A stretch of 64,000 nt of DNA. It comes from Hyperoodon ampullatus. Its lineage: Eukaryota; Chordata; Mammalia; Artiodactyla; Ziphiidae. The position numbers and the translations under genes are program-made. Positions 1 through 11,475 of this stretch are shown one piece after another; position 1 is the first letter of the stretch, and each line of letters begins with the position of its first letter. The notes beneath the pieces are model-generated. The model saw nothing but the letters and a program-made list of their open reading frames with translations, ran no database searches and was not told the origin of the DNA. The stretch spans positions 156,925,353 through 156,989,352 of the forward strand of contig OX457058.1 of the NCBI GenBank assembly GCA_949752795.1, in the 5' to 3' direction.

Positions 1-1250
1 AGTCTGGGGCTTTCCTTCCTGCAGCAAATACATAAATAGGAGCAGATTGGGTGAGTATTTGTACAAACTAAGGGAGCCAGAGTAGGATACAAGATACAAA
101 AGTCTTATAAGTGAGTATGATTCTAAACATCATTTAACCTGTTGTCATTTTAGAGGTCAGCAGCTGTGGACAGCTGGAGGATACCCTCTCTAACAGCCTC
201 CTTTCTTGTGTGTTTCTTTTCCTTTAGTCCAGTAATAATTGGATTACATCTACATGTCTTTCCTTTTGCTTCTACAGAAAAGGCTATAAAAATGAGTTAT
301 AAATCTGTTGATGCTCTTTGTTTTCAAAGGTGCATAAATACATAAAGTAGTCTTGGAGGAAAGCCAACAGACTAGCAAAACTGGATTAGATGGGGATGAC
401 AGATAAAAAAGCCCCATATTCTTTGTAAAGATTAGCTAAAGGAAATAACTATGCCAAGGGTTTTGAACTGTTTGCTCTGCCAACTAGCCATAAGAACTTT
501 GCCCTGGGCTCCATAAAAACTAAATAACCTGCCTGTCTCCAAGTCCATCCCTGTCTTAAATACATTCTGTAGATCATGTGAAGCTTGTGTTAGGACCAGG
601 GACCCAACAACCCTTGGACTCTACCCAAGGTTTAAGACAGTTTCCAGACTCTGAAGACTTTGGGTGAAGAAGGTCTATCTCAGGAGTTCTTATATGCCCT
701 GTGCGAGCCAGCTAATTTTCTTGAATGAAATGGACTCATAAAGATTTGATCTCTGGGAAATCTTCAGAAAAAAGAAAAAGAAGGGAGGAAGACTGGAATT
801 CATGTTCACTAGATCCATCATTTACGTTTTCACCTATGTGTGAAATCTTACAGCCATTCCCAGATGATACTCTGTTCTGTCTTCCTTTGCTTTGATAATA
901 TTGCTAGAGTAGAGTTGTCCTAAAACTAGACTCTTCTGGAAGAAACAAAATAAGCATGTGCATTCACAAGTATAAATATCTGTTTATTAAAAATCCACTG
1001 GTTATTTCTTTAAGCTTAAGGTAAGAAAACATCATTTGAGCAGTTCATTTCTGATAGACCTTGGTTAATGTTGATTTGAGATCAAAGGAAAACTGCAAAG
1101 TGCTTTTAGTGATGCTCTTAACTGTGTGTGAATGTGAACAAAGAGTTTTCCAATTGATATGGCCCTCTAACGCTCTAGCCTCCTGGAAGTAATAGGCGCT
1201 TTGATCTTTCTGATACTCTAGTTTGTTACAAAATACTTGTGAATTACATG
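1..1250. other. unique AT-rich sequence
   Basis: I see no gene and no confidently recognisable repeat here. No open frame of note is present. Short A/T runs occur but there is no long microsatellite. Confidence 0.5.
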
Positions 1251-1284
1251 GGCTATGTTAAATTACTCACAGCTGTGGTGCCAA

Positions 1285-1422
1285 GCAGGAGGGGAGTTTG
1301 GGGGAGAATGGATACATGCATATGTATGGCTGAGTCCCTTTGCTATGCACCTGAAACTATCACAACATTGTTACTCAGCTATACTACAATATAAAATAGT
1401 TTTTTTTTTAAAAAAAAGAAGG
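1285..1422 (+). mobile_element. old L1 3' UTR end fragment
   Basis: The stretch contains the typical end of artiodactyl L1 3' UTRs: an atggatacatgcatatg segment, then the tggctgagtcccttt and cacctgaaactatcac blocks, then an ATA-rich end and an A/T-rich tail at about 1400-1422. The younger minus-strand L1 copies elsewhere in this window carry related text in reverse. It is diverged and only the extreme 3' end remains. An open frame crossing it at 1255-1503 is chance. Confidence 0.6.
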
Positions 1423-1519
1423 ATGTCTCTAGATGCCCCCCTGAATAAAAAAGAAGTTAAGGTTGAGAAAGCAGGTGGGTGCATTGAGAAAGCAGGTGGA
1501 TGAGTGATAATTCTCAAAT

Positions 1520-1570
1520 AAAGGTCTGGCACTTAGTAGGTGCTCAGTAAATATTTATTGAATAAATCAG
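1520..1570 (+). mobile_element. MIR/L2 3' tail fragment
   Basis: The ctggcacttagtaggtgctc segment followed by agtaaatatttattgaataa matches the shared tail of MIR and L2 elements. It is too short to choose between the two families. Confidence 0.5.
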
Positions 1571-1689
1571 AAAACAAGATAGACTTTATTATGTACCTTA
1601 TCATCATTTAACAATCAGAAGTGGCATGGCTTGTGGAAGGATTTCTCTCTAAGATGATCAGTGTGCTTTGGACAATTTTAATTTTTTTT

Positions 1690-1799
1690 CCAGTGGTAAA
1701 ACTATAGCAGAATGATTAAATGCATGTACTTGAAGTCAGACTGCCTGGATTTAAAACCTAGTTTCTCTTCATATTAACTAAGTGACCCTGGGTGAGTCG
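1690..1799 (+). mobile_element. MIR SINE, 5' part of a split copy
   Basis: The sequence runs through the MIR tRNA-like head and core: gaagtcagactgcctggat, then a tgaccctgggtgag segment. It stops at an LTR-like insertion at 1800. The rest of the MIR resumes at about 2202, so this is one interrupted copy. Confidence 0.65.
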
Positions 1800-2201
1800 T
1801 GTATGTTGTAGTTACCTATTGCTATGGAGCAACCTGCCATAAATTAGTAGCTTCAAACAACAACTATGTCATTAGATCTCAAAGTTTTATGGGTCAGAAA
1901 TTTAGGCAGGGCTCAGCAAGGCATTTCTTCTGCCTCACACGGAATTGACTGAGGTCATTCAGTGGCTACTCTGGTCTGGAGGGTCTGGCTTCACGCATGC
2001 ACCTGGTGCCTTGGTGGGTGAACTGGAAATACTGGACTCAGCTGGGTCCACGTCTCTCTCCGTGTGTCTAGAACTCCTTTTATAGAGGCTCAGGACCCCT
2101 GGAGAGAGTTTTCCAAGTCTCAGTTTCAGGGAATGATGTATAAACCTCATTTCTCAATGGGAGGAGTAGGAAGAATTTGCAACCAACCTAAATCTACCAC
2201 A
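1800..2201 (-). mobile_element. LTR-like MaLR/MLT1-type element inserted in a MIR
   Basis: The insert starts TG and ends CA, as LTRs do. Its left end resembles the reversed end of MLT1-type LTRs: a cctattgct block, then a segment like 'gcttcaaacaacaac', then 'gggtcagaaatttaggcag'. It is about 400 bp and lies between the two halves of a MIR. No clear target duplication survives. The family name is a best guess. Confidence 0.5.
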
Positions 2202-2296
2202 TTGTAAAATTGGAGGGAGGGAAAGGCACTACTACTCCTTATAAGATTGTTGTGAGGATAACTGAGTTGATAAAAGTAAAATGCTTACAAGAGGTA
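2202..2296 (+). mobile_element. MIR SINE, 3' part of a split copy
   Basis: The text resumes at the MIR position equivalent to 'tctgtaaaatgggg' and continues through 'gattgttgtgaggataa' to 'gttgataaaag'. It completes the copy begun at 1690-1799. Confidence 0.6.
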
Positions 2297-2299
2297 TAT

Positions 2300-3915
2300 C
2301 ATGAAGAATATAATTAAATATATTTTAACCTTGTTATTATTATATTCTGTCCTCAACATTTGGTATGCAAGCCAATACCCTCTCAAGCAAGGATCTAACT
2401 CAGAAAATGGGGCTGCTATTATTGACTGCAGTGTCCGTAGTTCAAAGTGGGGCTAGGAGGTTTTGGGGGATAGGGATTTGGAGGAGGCTCAGAGTAGAAT
2501 TTGGGGGCTGAAATTAGTCCTGTAAGATCTCTGGAATGGACATCAGATCACTACCCATCTTTAATTTTCTTTTCCATTTTTAAATCAACCGGGAGTGCTA
2601 TGGGCCTTGGAGAGTATGTTCTGCTATGAAATAGGTCTATCCACATGTATTTTTGGTGTTACAGAAAGAGGAATCCAGGTTCCTCGCCATCATGGAGCTT
2701 ACAGCGTAAAGTGGGCAAGAGGGCTTGACATTAGCTATCAGTATGAAATAGTGACTTACAAATGATGGTGTGTTGGGGGGTGAGGAGTGGTGTATGGGCT
2801 GGCATGGCTGGATCTTATGAATGAGGTGAGAATGGAACTGGGACTTGGATACATGGTACTAGGAACAAACCCCAGGTTGGCTGAATGTGCAAAGCTAAAC
2901 TGACAAAGTCAGAGATGATTCCTAGAGAGATCGCCAAGTCCAGCTAGAACAGAGGGTGCATAGAGGGGGTTTGTGAGATACAAGAGATTCAGATTCTGAG
3001 AGTCTTGGCCTAAAATGCCCCCAAACAGGAGAAGTCCAAGAGGGGAGAACTGGATCCGGTTCCCTGTGGGTCTTACTACCAGGGATGCCCCAGAGATTGT
3101 ACAGGCACATCCATTGCATTACATCTGACCCCGGTGTTGGTGGGTTACTATCATGGTGCCGATAGGTCAGCTTCTAAAATGGAAAAGTTCAACTCAGGCT
3201 ACACTCAAATTCCTTAGTCCTCACTCAGGGTGGAAGGCAAAAGTGAGAAATAAAGAGTCTTTTAGGGATAACTATCAGCCACCATGACCAAAGTGTTCCT
3301 GTGAGAGAGGAAAGGGCCAAGAGGAAAATAGTTCCAAGAATAATGTGTATTCTCTTACCTTAGTGTTACAGACCAAGATATCAGTAGAGAAAGAACTCAG
3401 TGTGTTCTGTGTTCAGCAAATCACCATTTGGGGTCATTTCGAAGCTATTAGCAGAATACTGATCATGACCCACTTTTTCTGAACTGGGCATTGGTAAAGT
3501 CACCTTGACATTGGCCAGGTCTGCCTGGCACCAGAATATTACCAGAAAATCACAATGCTCAGCCTGGATTGGAACTACCTTAATAAACAGTAGAAATGAA
3601 AGATTTGAGAGCTTTGTGAGATTTCATTCTTATCTCAAGCTCACAAATTTGGTGGGCAAATTTGAACCATTTTCAAAAATTATGGAAGGAAGCCACAGTT
3701 ATTCAAGTTTTGTAACAATACCTATATGGAAAGTCCTCCTTCTGGTCTGCTTTCAGTTTTAGGCTGGGGACAGTCAGAAGCACACTTCAGCCTTGATATT
3801 GATTATTGGAAAACAAAACAAAGCAAAACTTGTGATTAAAAAGTTGATCCTTCACACTGTCTGTCCTGGATGCAGTCCCAGTATGTTGAAGGAAAGAGAG
3901 AGAAATTTAGAATTT
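2300..3915. other. unique sequence
   Basis: No gene or confident repeat was seen. Open frames at 2922-3119 and 3505-3762 are short, lack motifs and are not supported. A purine-rich patch lies near 3890-3905. Confidence 0.45.
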
Positions 3916-3919
3916 CTGG

Positions 3920-4095
3920 GTTGGATGCCAGGTTCTTCCAGTCACTTAGCTGTTTCTCTCTGGGCATATTGATTAGACCCTCTAAACCTCAGTTCTATTA
4001 TCTGTAAAATGGGCACAACAGTATCTTTACCATAGGCTTGTTGTGAGTAATAAATACAACCAGATGTGGAAAGAACTTAGGCCACGCCCTATCCC
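3920..4095 (+). mobile_element. MIR SINE
   Basis: The order of blocks is that of MIR: 'cacttagctgtttctct', then 'aacctcagttctattatctg', 'taaaatgggcacaacagta', and 'cttgttgtgagtaataaat'. The core and the 3' part are both present and diverged. Confidence 0.7.
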
Positions 4096-4099
4096 ACAA

Positions 4100-5282
4100 G
4101 TCTGCACTAAATGCTAGACATTTGGAAAACCACTTCAACCCAAGGGACTCTCCCAGGACTCACAGATCCTCACAGAGCTTAGCCTCCCTGTATGGCTGTA
4201 TAAGCACAAGAACAATTTTGTCTACACCCACACAAACCTATGATCACCCAGGATTTCCTTTGAGGGTCCTAGATTGAATCACAGCCCTGAACTCATCAAT
4301 TAGAAGGGATTTATGGAGTGGGAATTAGCTTAGCCTGAGTGGTTATCACATGCAAAGTGTTCTATTAGGGTGAAACATGTGAAATTGCCATTTTTGAAGA
4401 TCAGAATGGTCAAATATCAGCAATTCCATATGGTTCAACAAATACATGACACACACATTTACAGCATGTTGTTATCCATGGCGTTTTGAGATTCTGGCTA
4501 GAACACTGAATTTTCTCAAGGTTCTTTGAATAATCAAACTGTCTTGGATTGGTATACAAGATTAATCTACTTTATTCCAAATACCATGCTATAACAGGAG
4601 GTAAGTTATGTTGCACTTATCCCGCAAATTATCCCCTCTGGGCCCCTCCATGTTTTGGCTGCTGCCACCAGCTTGATAGAAGTGAGACTAGGAGTCCACA
4701 CACTTTTCCATCCCTCGCTTTTACCACCAGACAACGGAGCCTCTAGGGGAAGTTTATTTTAGGATCAGGGCTCAACTAATATTGATTAACGGCCTGATGT
4801 AATGTGTGTCTCCAGGGCTCGTTCATTTCCTGCCAAGCTTCATAACTGGGGGAGGCACTGAAGATTTGTCAGTCTAATTAGACTTTAGCTGCCAGCCAGG
4901 AAGTATCTTCTGTTTCCTCCTTACCCTCGCACAGGTACTTTCTTTTCCCCTCCCAGAGAATAATTGGGCGGAAGGAAATTGGACTCTAATTTACACATTA
5001 CCTGGTAGAACTCTCCAGTGACATTTTCTCTCCAGAATGGCATAGTTCTAATGGGAAAAAAAAGGAACTTGATGGCTTTACCTACCTCTTAAAGACTTAT
5101 GTGTTGGCAGGACACATAGATCAGCACTTCCCAAAGCTGGAAAAAGTCCCTTAAAGGATCTCTGAGAAGGTCCTCATCACATACAGGCAGAAGTCTGCAA
5201 GATGCTGGGAGAAGTTGAAGAGATGCCTTTCTAATTAAGTTGTAATATTTATAGGGTAGAATTTCCCACCAGAATTGCTAAT
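4100..5282. other. unique sequence, possible conserved non-coding block
   Basis: No gene was seen. Around 4770-5040 the composition is less repeat-like, with homeodomain-type TAATTAG cores near 4877-4883. This could be regulatory, but there is no direct proof. The short frame at 4549-4746 has no recognisable domain. Confidence 0.35.
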
Positions 5283-5297
5283 AAAGCACTGGATCTT

Positions 5298-5893
5298 TTT
5301 TTTTTCCCCCAACATCTTTATTGGAGTATAATTGCTTCACAATGGTGTGTTAGTTTCTGCTTTATAACAAAGTGAATCAGCCATACATATACATACATCC
5401 CCATATCTCCTCCCTCTTGCATCTCCCTCCCACCCTCCCTATCCCACCCCTCTAGGTGGTCACAAAGCACGGAGCTGATCTCCCTGTGCTATGTGGCTGC
5501 TTCCCACTAGGTATCTATTTTACATTTGGTAGTGTGTATGTGTCCATGTCACTCTCTCACTTCGTCCCAGCTTACCCTTCCCCTTCCCCGTGCCCTCAAG
5601 TCCATTCTCTATGTCTGCGTCTTTATTCGTGTCCTGCCCCTAGGTTCATCAGAACCTTTTTTTTTTTTTTTTTCCGGTACGCGGGCCTCTCACTGTTGTG
5701 GCCTCTCCCGTTGCAGAGCTCAAGCTCCGGACGCACAGGCTCAGCGGCCATGGCTCACGGGCCCAGCTGATCCGTGGCATGTGGGATCCTCCCGGACTGG
5801 GGCACGAACCCGTGTCCCCTGCATCGGCAGGCGGACTCTGAACCACTGCGCCACCAGGGAAGCCCCCATTTTTTTTTAGATTCCATATATATG
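5298..5893 (-). mobile_element. young 5'-truncated L1 with a SINE inside it
   Basis: On the minus strand this is the last ~390 bp of an artiodactyl-type L1 3' UTR, ending with an AATAAAG-type signal and an A-tract (seen as T-rich text at 5298-5307). The insertion is framed by a perfect 15-bp target duplication, aaagcactggatctt, at 5283-5297 and 5894-5908. A CHR SINE at about 5656-5865 interrupts it, and the L1 text continues from 5866 to the right-hand duplication. No coding sequence is retained. Confidence 0.88.
5656..5865 (-). mobile_element. CHR-type tRNA-derived SINE nested in L1
   Basis: On the minus strand it has the tRNA-like head gcttccctggtggcgcag (A-box region), a B-box-like gggttcgtgcccc, the CHR body and a ~17-nt A-tail (T-run at 5656-5673). 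It must be younger than its L1 host. The target duplication is hard to define because the site itself is T-rich. Several chance open frames on both strands run across it and are not genes. Confidence 0.88.
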
Positions 5894-5908
5894 AAAGCAC
5901 TGGATCTT

Positions 5909-6375
5909 ATTCTGAGCCATCTGAACAGCTGAGAGGGAAGTGCAGTCAGCTCTTGGCTACTCACCGTGGAGGTCCCCAAATGTTTCTAAAGCTCCGGGTG
6001 GTTTTTCCAATCACCTAACAGTCTACCTGGGCAAGTATAAAGCCTGAATCCTTTCCGTGTGGTGTATGGGTCTCCCACTTGCTCTCTCTCTGACCATGTT
6101 TCCTATCACCTTGCTCCAGGTACACAGGTCTTCTTGATCTTCCTTGAACTTAGAGCCAGGCTAAGGGAGGGGCGAGTGAAGGTTGTACAGTTGCAGAGTC
6201 AGATCTTGTGTCTATTTAAAATGTTGATTTTTTTGCTTATCACGGATTTTGTTTTGCATTGATGTTGACTTTAAAATATTGCAATAAGGTATTCTTTATC
6301 TTGATGACTGAGTTGGGGCCATTCCTTTAAACGTTACACAGTAGATGAGCGCCCCCCCCATTAGTCCCAGCCCTG
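5909..6375. other. unique sequence
   Basis: No gene or clear repeat was seen. A short C-run lies at about 6352-6359. Confidence 0.4.
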
Positions 6376-6379
6376 CTGG

Positions 6380-6725
6380 AGCACACCAAGCACATCTGTG
6401 GCTTTTCACTTGTCGTTTCCTCTGCCTGATGCAGCTCTTTCCAGCTATTGCACGACTCACTCCCTTACTCTATCCAGATTTTTGCCCGTATGGCACCTTC
6501 CAGAGTGGCCCTCCTTGACCATCCCCTGTAAAATAGCACTCTCTGTCACCTTCAGCATCGTTGTCTCTCAGAGCAGTTACCTCTCCCTGATGTTATATCA
6601 CATATTTATTTGTTTGTTTTTTCTATTTAGTGAAATGTGAGTCCTAGCATAGCAAGGTGTTTGTTTCAGGCACTGTCAGAGCACAGAGTAAACCCTCAGT
6701 CAGTATTGCCTGAAACAAATGAATG
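6380..6725 (+). mobile_element. L2 LINE 3' end fragment
   Basis: The text follows the L2 3' end: a cytosine-rich 'cctctgcctgatgcagctc' block, 'ggcaccttccagagtgg', 'gtccttgaccatcccc'-like text at about 6510-6530, then a 'gcactgtcagagcaca' segment and a final tgaatgg-type tail. It is diverged and has no intact reading frame. Confidence 0.55.
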
Positions 6726-6868
6726 GCCAACAGTCCGCCAGCCCCTTCTTAGGGAGTACACTTGCCTTGTAATACAGACTGACCCTCACTTCCAAGCACT
6801 GTCCCTCCCCTGCTCCCCTCCCCCACCCCGTAGAGGCCCGCTCTCTGGTGAGTTATCTGCAGTGGTTT

Positions 6869-6988
6869 GTTGTGTTTTTTGTTTTTCTTTTTTTTTGGCT
6901 GCACTTCACGGCTTGCAGGATTGAACCCACGCCCTTGGCAGTGAAAGTGCAAAGTCCTAACCACTGGACCACCAAGGAATTCCCTCCA
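6869..6988 (-). mobile_element. short CHR-type SINE (older, tRNA-like head plus A-tail)
   Basis: In reverse it reads gaattccttggtggtccag, then 'gtggttaggactttgcac' and a tail of A residues. This resembles a tRNA-Glu-derived head with little extra body. A 9-bp direct repeat, cagtggttt, flanks it at 6860-6868 and 6989-6997. Confidence 0.75.
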
Positions 6989-6999
6989 CAGTGGTTTTG

Positions 7000-7605
7000 C
7001 TGCTCTGGACTCCTTGCCTTAAGAATAAGGAGTCCAGAGAGATCTCCTTACATCTGGTGTGCAAGGCTGTTCTTCTTGACTTCTGGTCTTAAATTCTCTT
7101 TCCTTAGAACTTATCTGTCATCCTAATAGCAAAAGCAGCTTCTAGCACTTAGAGTTTTCAAAGCACTTTTGGAAATAGTGTAATATCACCACTTTCCCTC
7201 TCCAATTTCTTCACCGTATTCCTTTCCCAAATTATTTAATTCTTAATTAAATAATTAATTAATTCTTAATTCTCCTGAAACCTACCTTTAAATATAGACA
7301 AATAAAAATTATTTTAATGGACCACTGCTTCTATCCTATTCTATTGGTATGGATAGAAAATTAACTTGGGGCTCATTTACCTGGTTGTGCATGTGTAAGT
7401 GGGTTGGTGGGAGTCTTCTATCTGCTTTAAGTTCCTTTTTTTGTTTTTCTCTAATGGCTGAGTATGTTACATGAACCCATTCATTCCCAGTTGTGACCGT
7501 ATGACTTACCTGGCTCCATAGTTCATGACCTTTTGAAAAGAAGATTTTGGAAGACACTGTGAGAAGCTACTAGATTGAGAGAAGGAATAATGTCTATGTA
7601 GTTCC
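7000..7605. other. unique AT-rich sequence
   Basis: No gene was seen. A small imperfect AT repeat (attaattcttaatt units) lies at about 7226-7270. The frame at 7336-7557 has no recognisable domain. Confidence 0.4.
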
Positions 7606-7611
7606 TCACTC

Positions 7612-7672
7612 AACATTCAGGGCCTGGCATAGTGCCGGCCACAAAGTGGGGCTCGATCAATGTTTGTTAAAG
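7612..7672 (+). mobile_element. MIR/L2 3' tail fragment
   Basis: The 'gcctggcatagtgccggcc' block followed by 'gctcgatcaatgtttg' is the shared MIR/L2 tail. It is short. Confidence 0.45.
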
Positions 7673-7821
7673 AAAAGAAAACTGCATTAAGTGAGTGAAT
7701 GCTTATCTGTAGAGGGAAGAAGCCAAGGAGGGAGCAATGTTATTCAAGGCAGCCGTGTGGAAGCAGCATGTTATGAAGGAAAGAGGGCACAGAAAGGAGG
7801 GTCAGAAGACGTCATTTGTAG

Positions 7822-8008
7822 ATAACATGGTTAAAACCATGACTCGAGGTGGACCTTCATTTGTCAGCTGTGGGATTTTGGTTAAGTTGCTTCTTGGAGC
7901 TTAGTTTCACCACCAAAATATGGAGATTATAACATCAACACCATGGATAGGTTACAATAATGTAAGTCAAGGGCTTAAATTGGTGCAACTCGATAAAAGA
8001 TTGTTATT
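7822..8008 (+). mobile_element. MIR SINE
   Basis: The sequence follows MIR order from 'gtcagctgtgggattttgg' through 'gttaagttgcttcttgg', 'agcttagtttcaccacc' and a 3' portion ending 'ttgttattattatt'. It is diverged but nearly full length. Confidence 0.6.
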
Positions 8009-8119
8009 ATTATTTTAAATGGGATTCCAATCCAGGTCTCTTTAGCATCTAAATTTTGTTTTTTATTCTTTAATTAATCATTTGGTCTATGACATGGCAA
8101 TTAGCTTCCTTGGGTCTCC

Positions 8120-8240
8120 ACTCTTTCCTCATCCAACAAATATAAGGGTAGATTCACACTGTCTCCAATTTCTTCATTTTTCTCACAGTAGCTAACGTGG
8201 TGCCTTGCACATACAGTGACAGTTGAATGGATGGATAAAT
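8120..8240 (+). mobile_element. probable MIR 3' fragment
   Basis: The 'ggtgccttgcacatacagtg' and 'gaatggatggataaatgaat' segments resemble a MIR/L2 tail. The upstream part is too diverged for certainty. Confidence 0.4.
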
Positions 8241-8244
8241 GAAT

Positions 8245-9010
8245 TAGAGGATGGAAGGGGAAGAAAAGTTGAAGAGAGGAAAGGAGAGAGCAAGCGAAAA
8301 TACTCTGTAATCGTGTTGCTGTAAGAATTGTCTGTCCATTTCATGGATTGGATGGCTAAGGTTGAGAGAAGTGAATACAATATCTTTAATCTAATTAAAA
8401 TTATAATACAAGTAATGATTTATTTTTGTATCCCCCCTCTTTGCTGTAAGCTTTCAGAAGGAGTTCCACAATGACCACCCCTATGTGGAAGATGAAGTCG
8501 TTAATAAATGTCTCTTGAGTTGTCAAAAGAATCAATGATTCCAGTTTAAGCTAAGGTCCAAGAAACTTCCTTTTTTCTGAAAATGCATCTCTTTCTTTCT
8601 ATTTATATATGACAGGGAAATGACTCTAAGCAGCAATCATTGCTAGCCAGGCTTCAAGATGGATATTTCCATTCTGCCTTTGACAAGGCAGTAGGAGGGA
8701 TGGGATGTGCTTTCATACCTTTCTGGTGCATGTTTGAATGATTGTAAAAATTAGAAACACACTGAGGCTGTTATGACAGCCCTGCCTTTTGAAACCTAAT
8801 TAATGCCTTGGGTTGTCTAGAGAGCTAGTTCTGTTAGCTAAATGGAGAATGTAAAGTTCTCCTTGGTTTTTTTCATCATCCAGGGATGAGATGTCTGGGG
8901 GAGATAAATGCACAGCATATCTGTGGTGGCTAGCAGTCACCGAGAGAATTACTTGATGGAAATTTGTACATAATGTACATGTACATAATGTGGCTTCTTC
9001 TATCTCTCAT
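8245..9010. other. unique sequence
   Basis: No gene or repeat was recognised. A purine-rich patch spans about 8247-8300. Confidence 0.4.
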
Positions 9011-9020
9011 TTGATCTGAT

Positions 9021-9073
<53 letters not shown>

Positions 9074-9088
9074 CAGAGACAGAGAGCG
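9021..9088 (+). repeat. compound microsatellite (TG)n(AG)n(ACAGAG)n
   Basis: A run of tg units (about 9021-9036) passes into ag units and then acagag hexamers up to about 9088. This is simple sequence and likely length-variable. Confidence 0.93.
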
Positions 9089-9124
9089 GATGCTCACATG
9101 TGTTTGCATGTATTAGCTAGAACA

Positions 9125-9250
9125 GTACTTCCGAAACTGTTAGTGTATACACATCACCTGGGCGAACTGATTAAAGCGCAGATTCTGAGTCAGTTCTGGG
9201 TGGGGCTAAGATCACACATTTTTAACTAATCCCCGGATGATGTCAGGCTG
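9125..9250 (+). mobile_element. MER5-like hAT DNA transposon relic
   Basis: The text has the order of MER5: 'acttccgaaactgttag', 'cacatcacctgggcgaact', 'gcgcagattctgagtcag', a ggtggggct block and 'tttttaactaatccccgg'. It is a non-autonomous relic without coding capacity. Confidence 0.65.
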
Positions 9251-9254
9251 CAAT

Positions 9255-10745
9255 ATGTGGATCTCGCTTTCTGGAGCAAGGATCTAGTAGATATTTATAG
9301 TTCCTTGCTGAGTAGTGTAGCACCTGTTTACCTATCTCTTCTAAACTGTCTCCCCAAACTTAATTCAAGGCTCTTCAAAACAGGAAATCTTGTTAACCCA
9401 AAGCATTATGTAAGTGAAAGAACTGATACCCAGCCGAAGATTAACAAAGAAAAATTTATCCCATCAGACAGTCCTGCTCCTGGTTCCACTGGCCCTCCTC
9501 CTGTTCCTTCCTCTGCTACATACCCCTGAGGCAGATGGGGAAAAAAAAGTAGGTAGAATTTAATTTGTCACAGTATTTATCCCCCTTTCTGAGTGGTGAC
9601 CTCCAATGAAAGCAGAAGGACTTGAATGATTTTAATCCACAGTAACAATGGGAAACCAGTCCTGACCATCTTGAATGGTATAAATATATAAAATGACAGA
9701 TTTTCCTCCTCTGCCTCCTCATGTCCTCCTCCCAGATACTGAGAGAGACACATATTCATGCACCCACAACTCACACTATAATGCACAATGAAATTCCACC
9801 CAGCCTTTATCTCGTAGCTGCTGTGCTGATGATTAATGCCCCACTAGCTGGGAAGCTATTCCACTGAAGAAAGACAAGGAGAGGGGAAGACACATGAAAT
9901 ATATCTCTGAGGCCATTTCTCATTATTATTATTATTATCATTATTAGTTCCCTACTGCCGTATCTATCCTGTTAGAGAATGCTTGATTTATTGGCAAGGG
10001 GGAGGGGATGACATTTGAAAGCGGATTTCACGAGGGAGAAATGAGCAAGGACAAAGATAGAAATAGACACTTTTTACTAAAGAGAACTGACCTGAATCGG
10101 GTTTTGTGGTTGTTGTCATTTATTTTTGGTTTTGTTTGTTCTATTATTTTTGTTGTTCTCATTTTAAAGCCAAATATAATAGACGCCTCCACCTGTGTCT
10201 TCTGTTTTTCCCCCCACCCCAGGCATTTATTTTTGCATGTGTTCTTTTGTCTTTATTGAGTCTCTGTCTGCAAGAATCAATATGATATAACGTATGCAAA
10301 TGTTATTCCTGACCACTTATGCAAAAGACTGGACAGAATAATTTCATTGCTTTGCAACTCCCATAATATAATCGCTTCCATATCCTGGTTGATTTCAAGT
10401 TTCTGAAAAGGCTACTTTTTGAAAAATAGTTCTATGTATGTATTGTATAAACCACAGTATCTGATTCTGTCCTGTTTCTCATTCAAAGAAAGGGTGATTG
10501 CTAAGTTAATTTCTGGCTCTGTCATTTAGGAGGACTACACAGCAGTGGTCCTTGTTGGGAAAATGGTACCATGATAAAAGCACTAGTACAACACATGTGT
10601 CTACTGATAAAATGGCAGATTCATTAACCGAGACAGAGTACTATAATCTGATTTAGAAAATGCTGTCTTTCCAAAGTTGAGTTTATGAGGATATGGAATT
10701 TCTAGCTGTGGTACCCACATGTAACTTCAGTTTTAGTCAGATCTG
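9255..10745. other. unique sequence with a short ATT repeat
   Basis: No gene was seen. A (att)n stretch lies at about 9923-9948. Small frames at 9257-9529, 9516-9786 (reverse) and 10008-10259 have no domain, no neighbouring splice-consistent exon and no conserved motif. Confidence 0.4.
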
Positions 10746-10749
10746 TGTT

Positions 10750-10985
10750 CAATTAACAAATATTTTAGTGAATTGAGTGCCTACTGTGGGCCAAACACCA
10801 TTCTAGGCATTTGAGCTATAGATATACAAAACAGACCAAAAAAATAAATAACCTCTTTCCTTATGGGGCATATATTCTACGACACAAATATTGGGCATCT
10901 CATGAGTGCCAGGCTTTGGGGAAACAAAGAGTGAAATAAATATACCTCTGCCTAAAAGGAACACACAGTCTGGGAGCACTCTTAG
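10750..10985 (+). mobile_element. ancient interspersed repeat, probable old LINE 3' region
   Basis: It resembles the common mammalian text 'caaatattta' + 'gagtgcctactgtggg' + 'ccattctaggcatt' + 'gagctatagatatac' + a 'cttatggggcatatattc' block. Other diverged copies lie at 13425-13780 and 15785-16490. The exact family was not identified. Confidence 0.5.
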
Positions 10986-10989
10986 ATAT

Positions 10990-11460
10990 TTTCTCAGTCT
11001 GAGCAAACTCATTTTTACGTCAGTTTTCTACAGAAACTGTAGCACGCTGATCTGCTATTATACTTGCAGAGGCAGCAATCATCTCTGTTTATACAGGTCA
11101 ACTCAATTGAAGAATAACAAAGAATAAGGTCTTTAATTTCTACTCCCCAAAAACAAGTTTCAAATGTAAACAATGTATTTTTTGACTAACAAAGATGGCA
11201 ACAATAAGCCATGTTAAAATAAAGTTATTGCATCTGAAACGTATTTTAGTCTCAAGGACTAAGTTTACAAAAATTATTGCAAATATTTTGTTTATTAGTT
11301 TGAGATTATAGTTTCATGGAATGTTTATACTCAAAGAATCTCATGGATTGTCTAATTATTGAGCCCCATACAACTAGTGGAGCTTTAGAGATGGGCCAAC
11401 CTAGTTCCATCAGTCAAAGTTGTCTGTCCAGGGGCAAATTGCTTGCCCACCTTTTGTAAT
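10990..11460. other. unique AT-rich sequence
   Basis: No gene or clear repeat was seen. Confidence 0.4.
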
Positions 11461-11475
11461 TTAAACAATAAGCAT

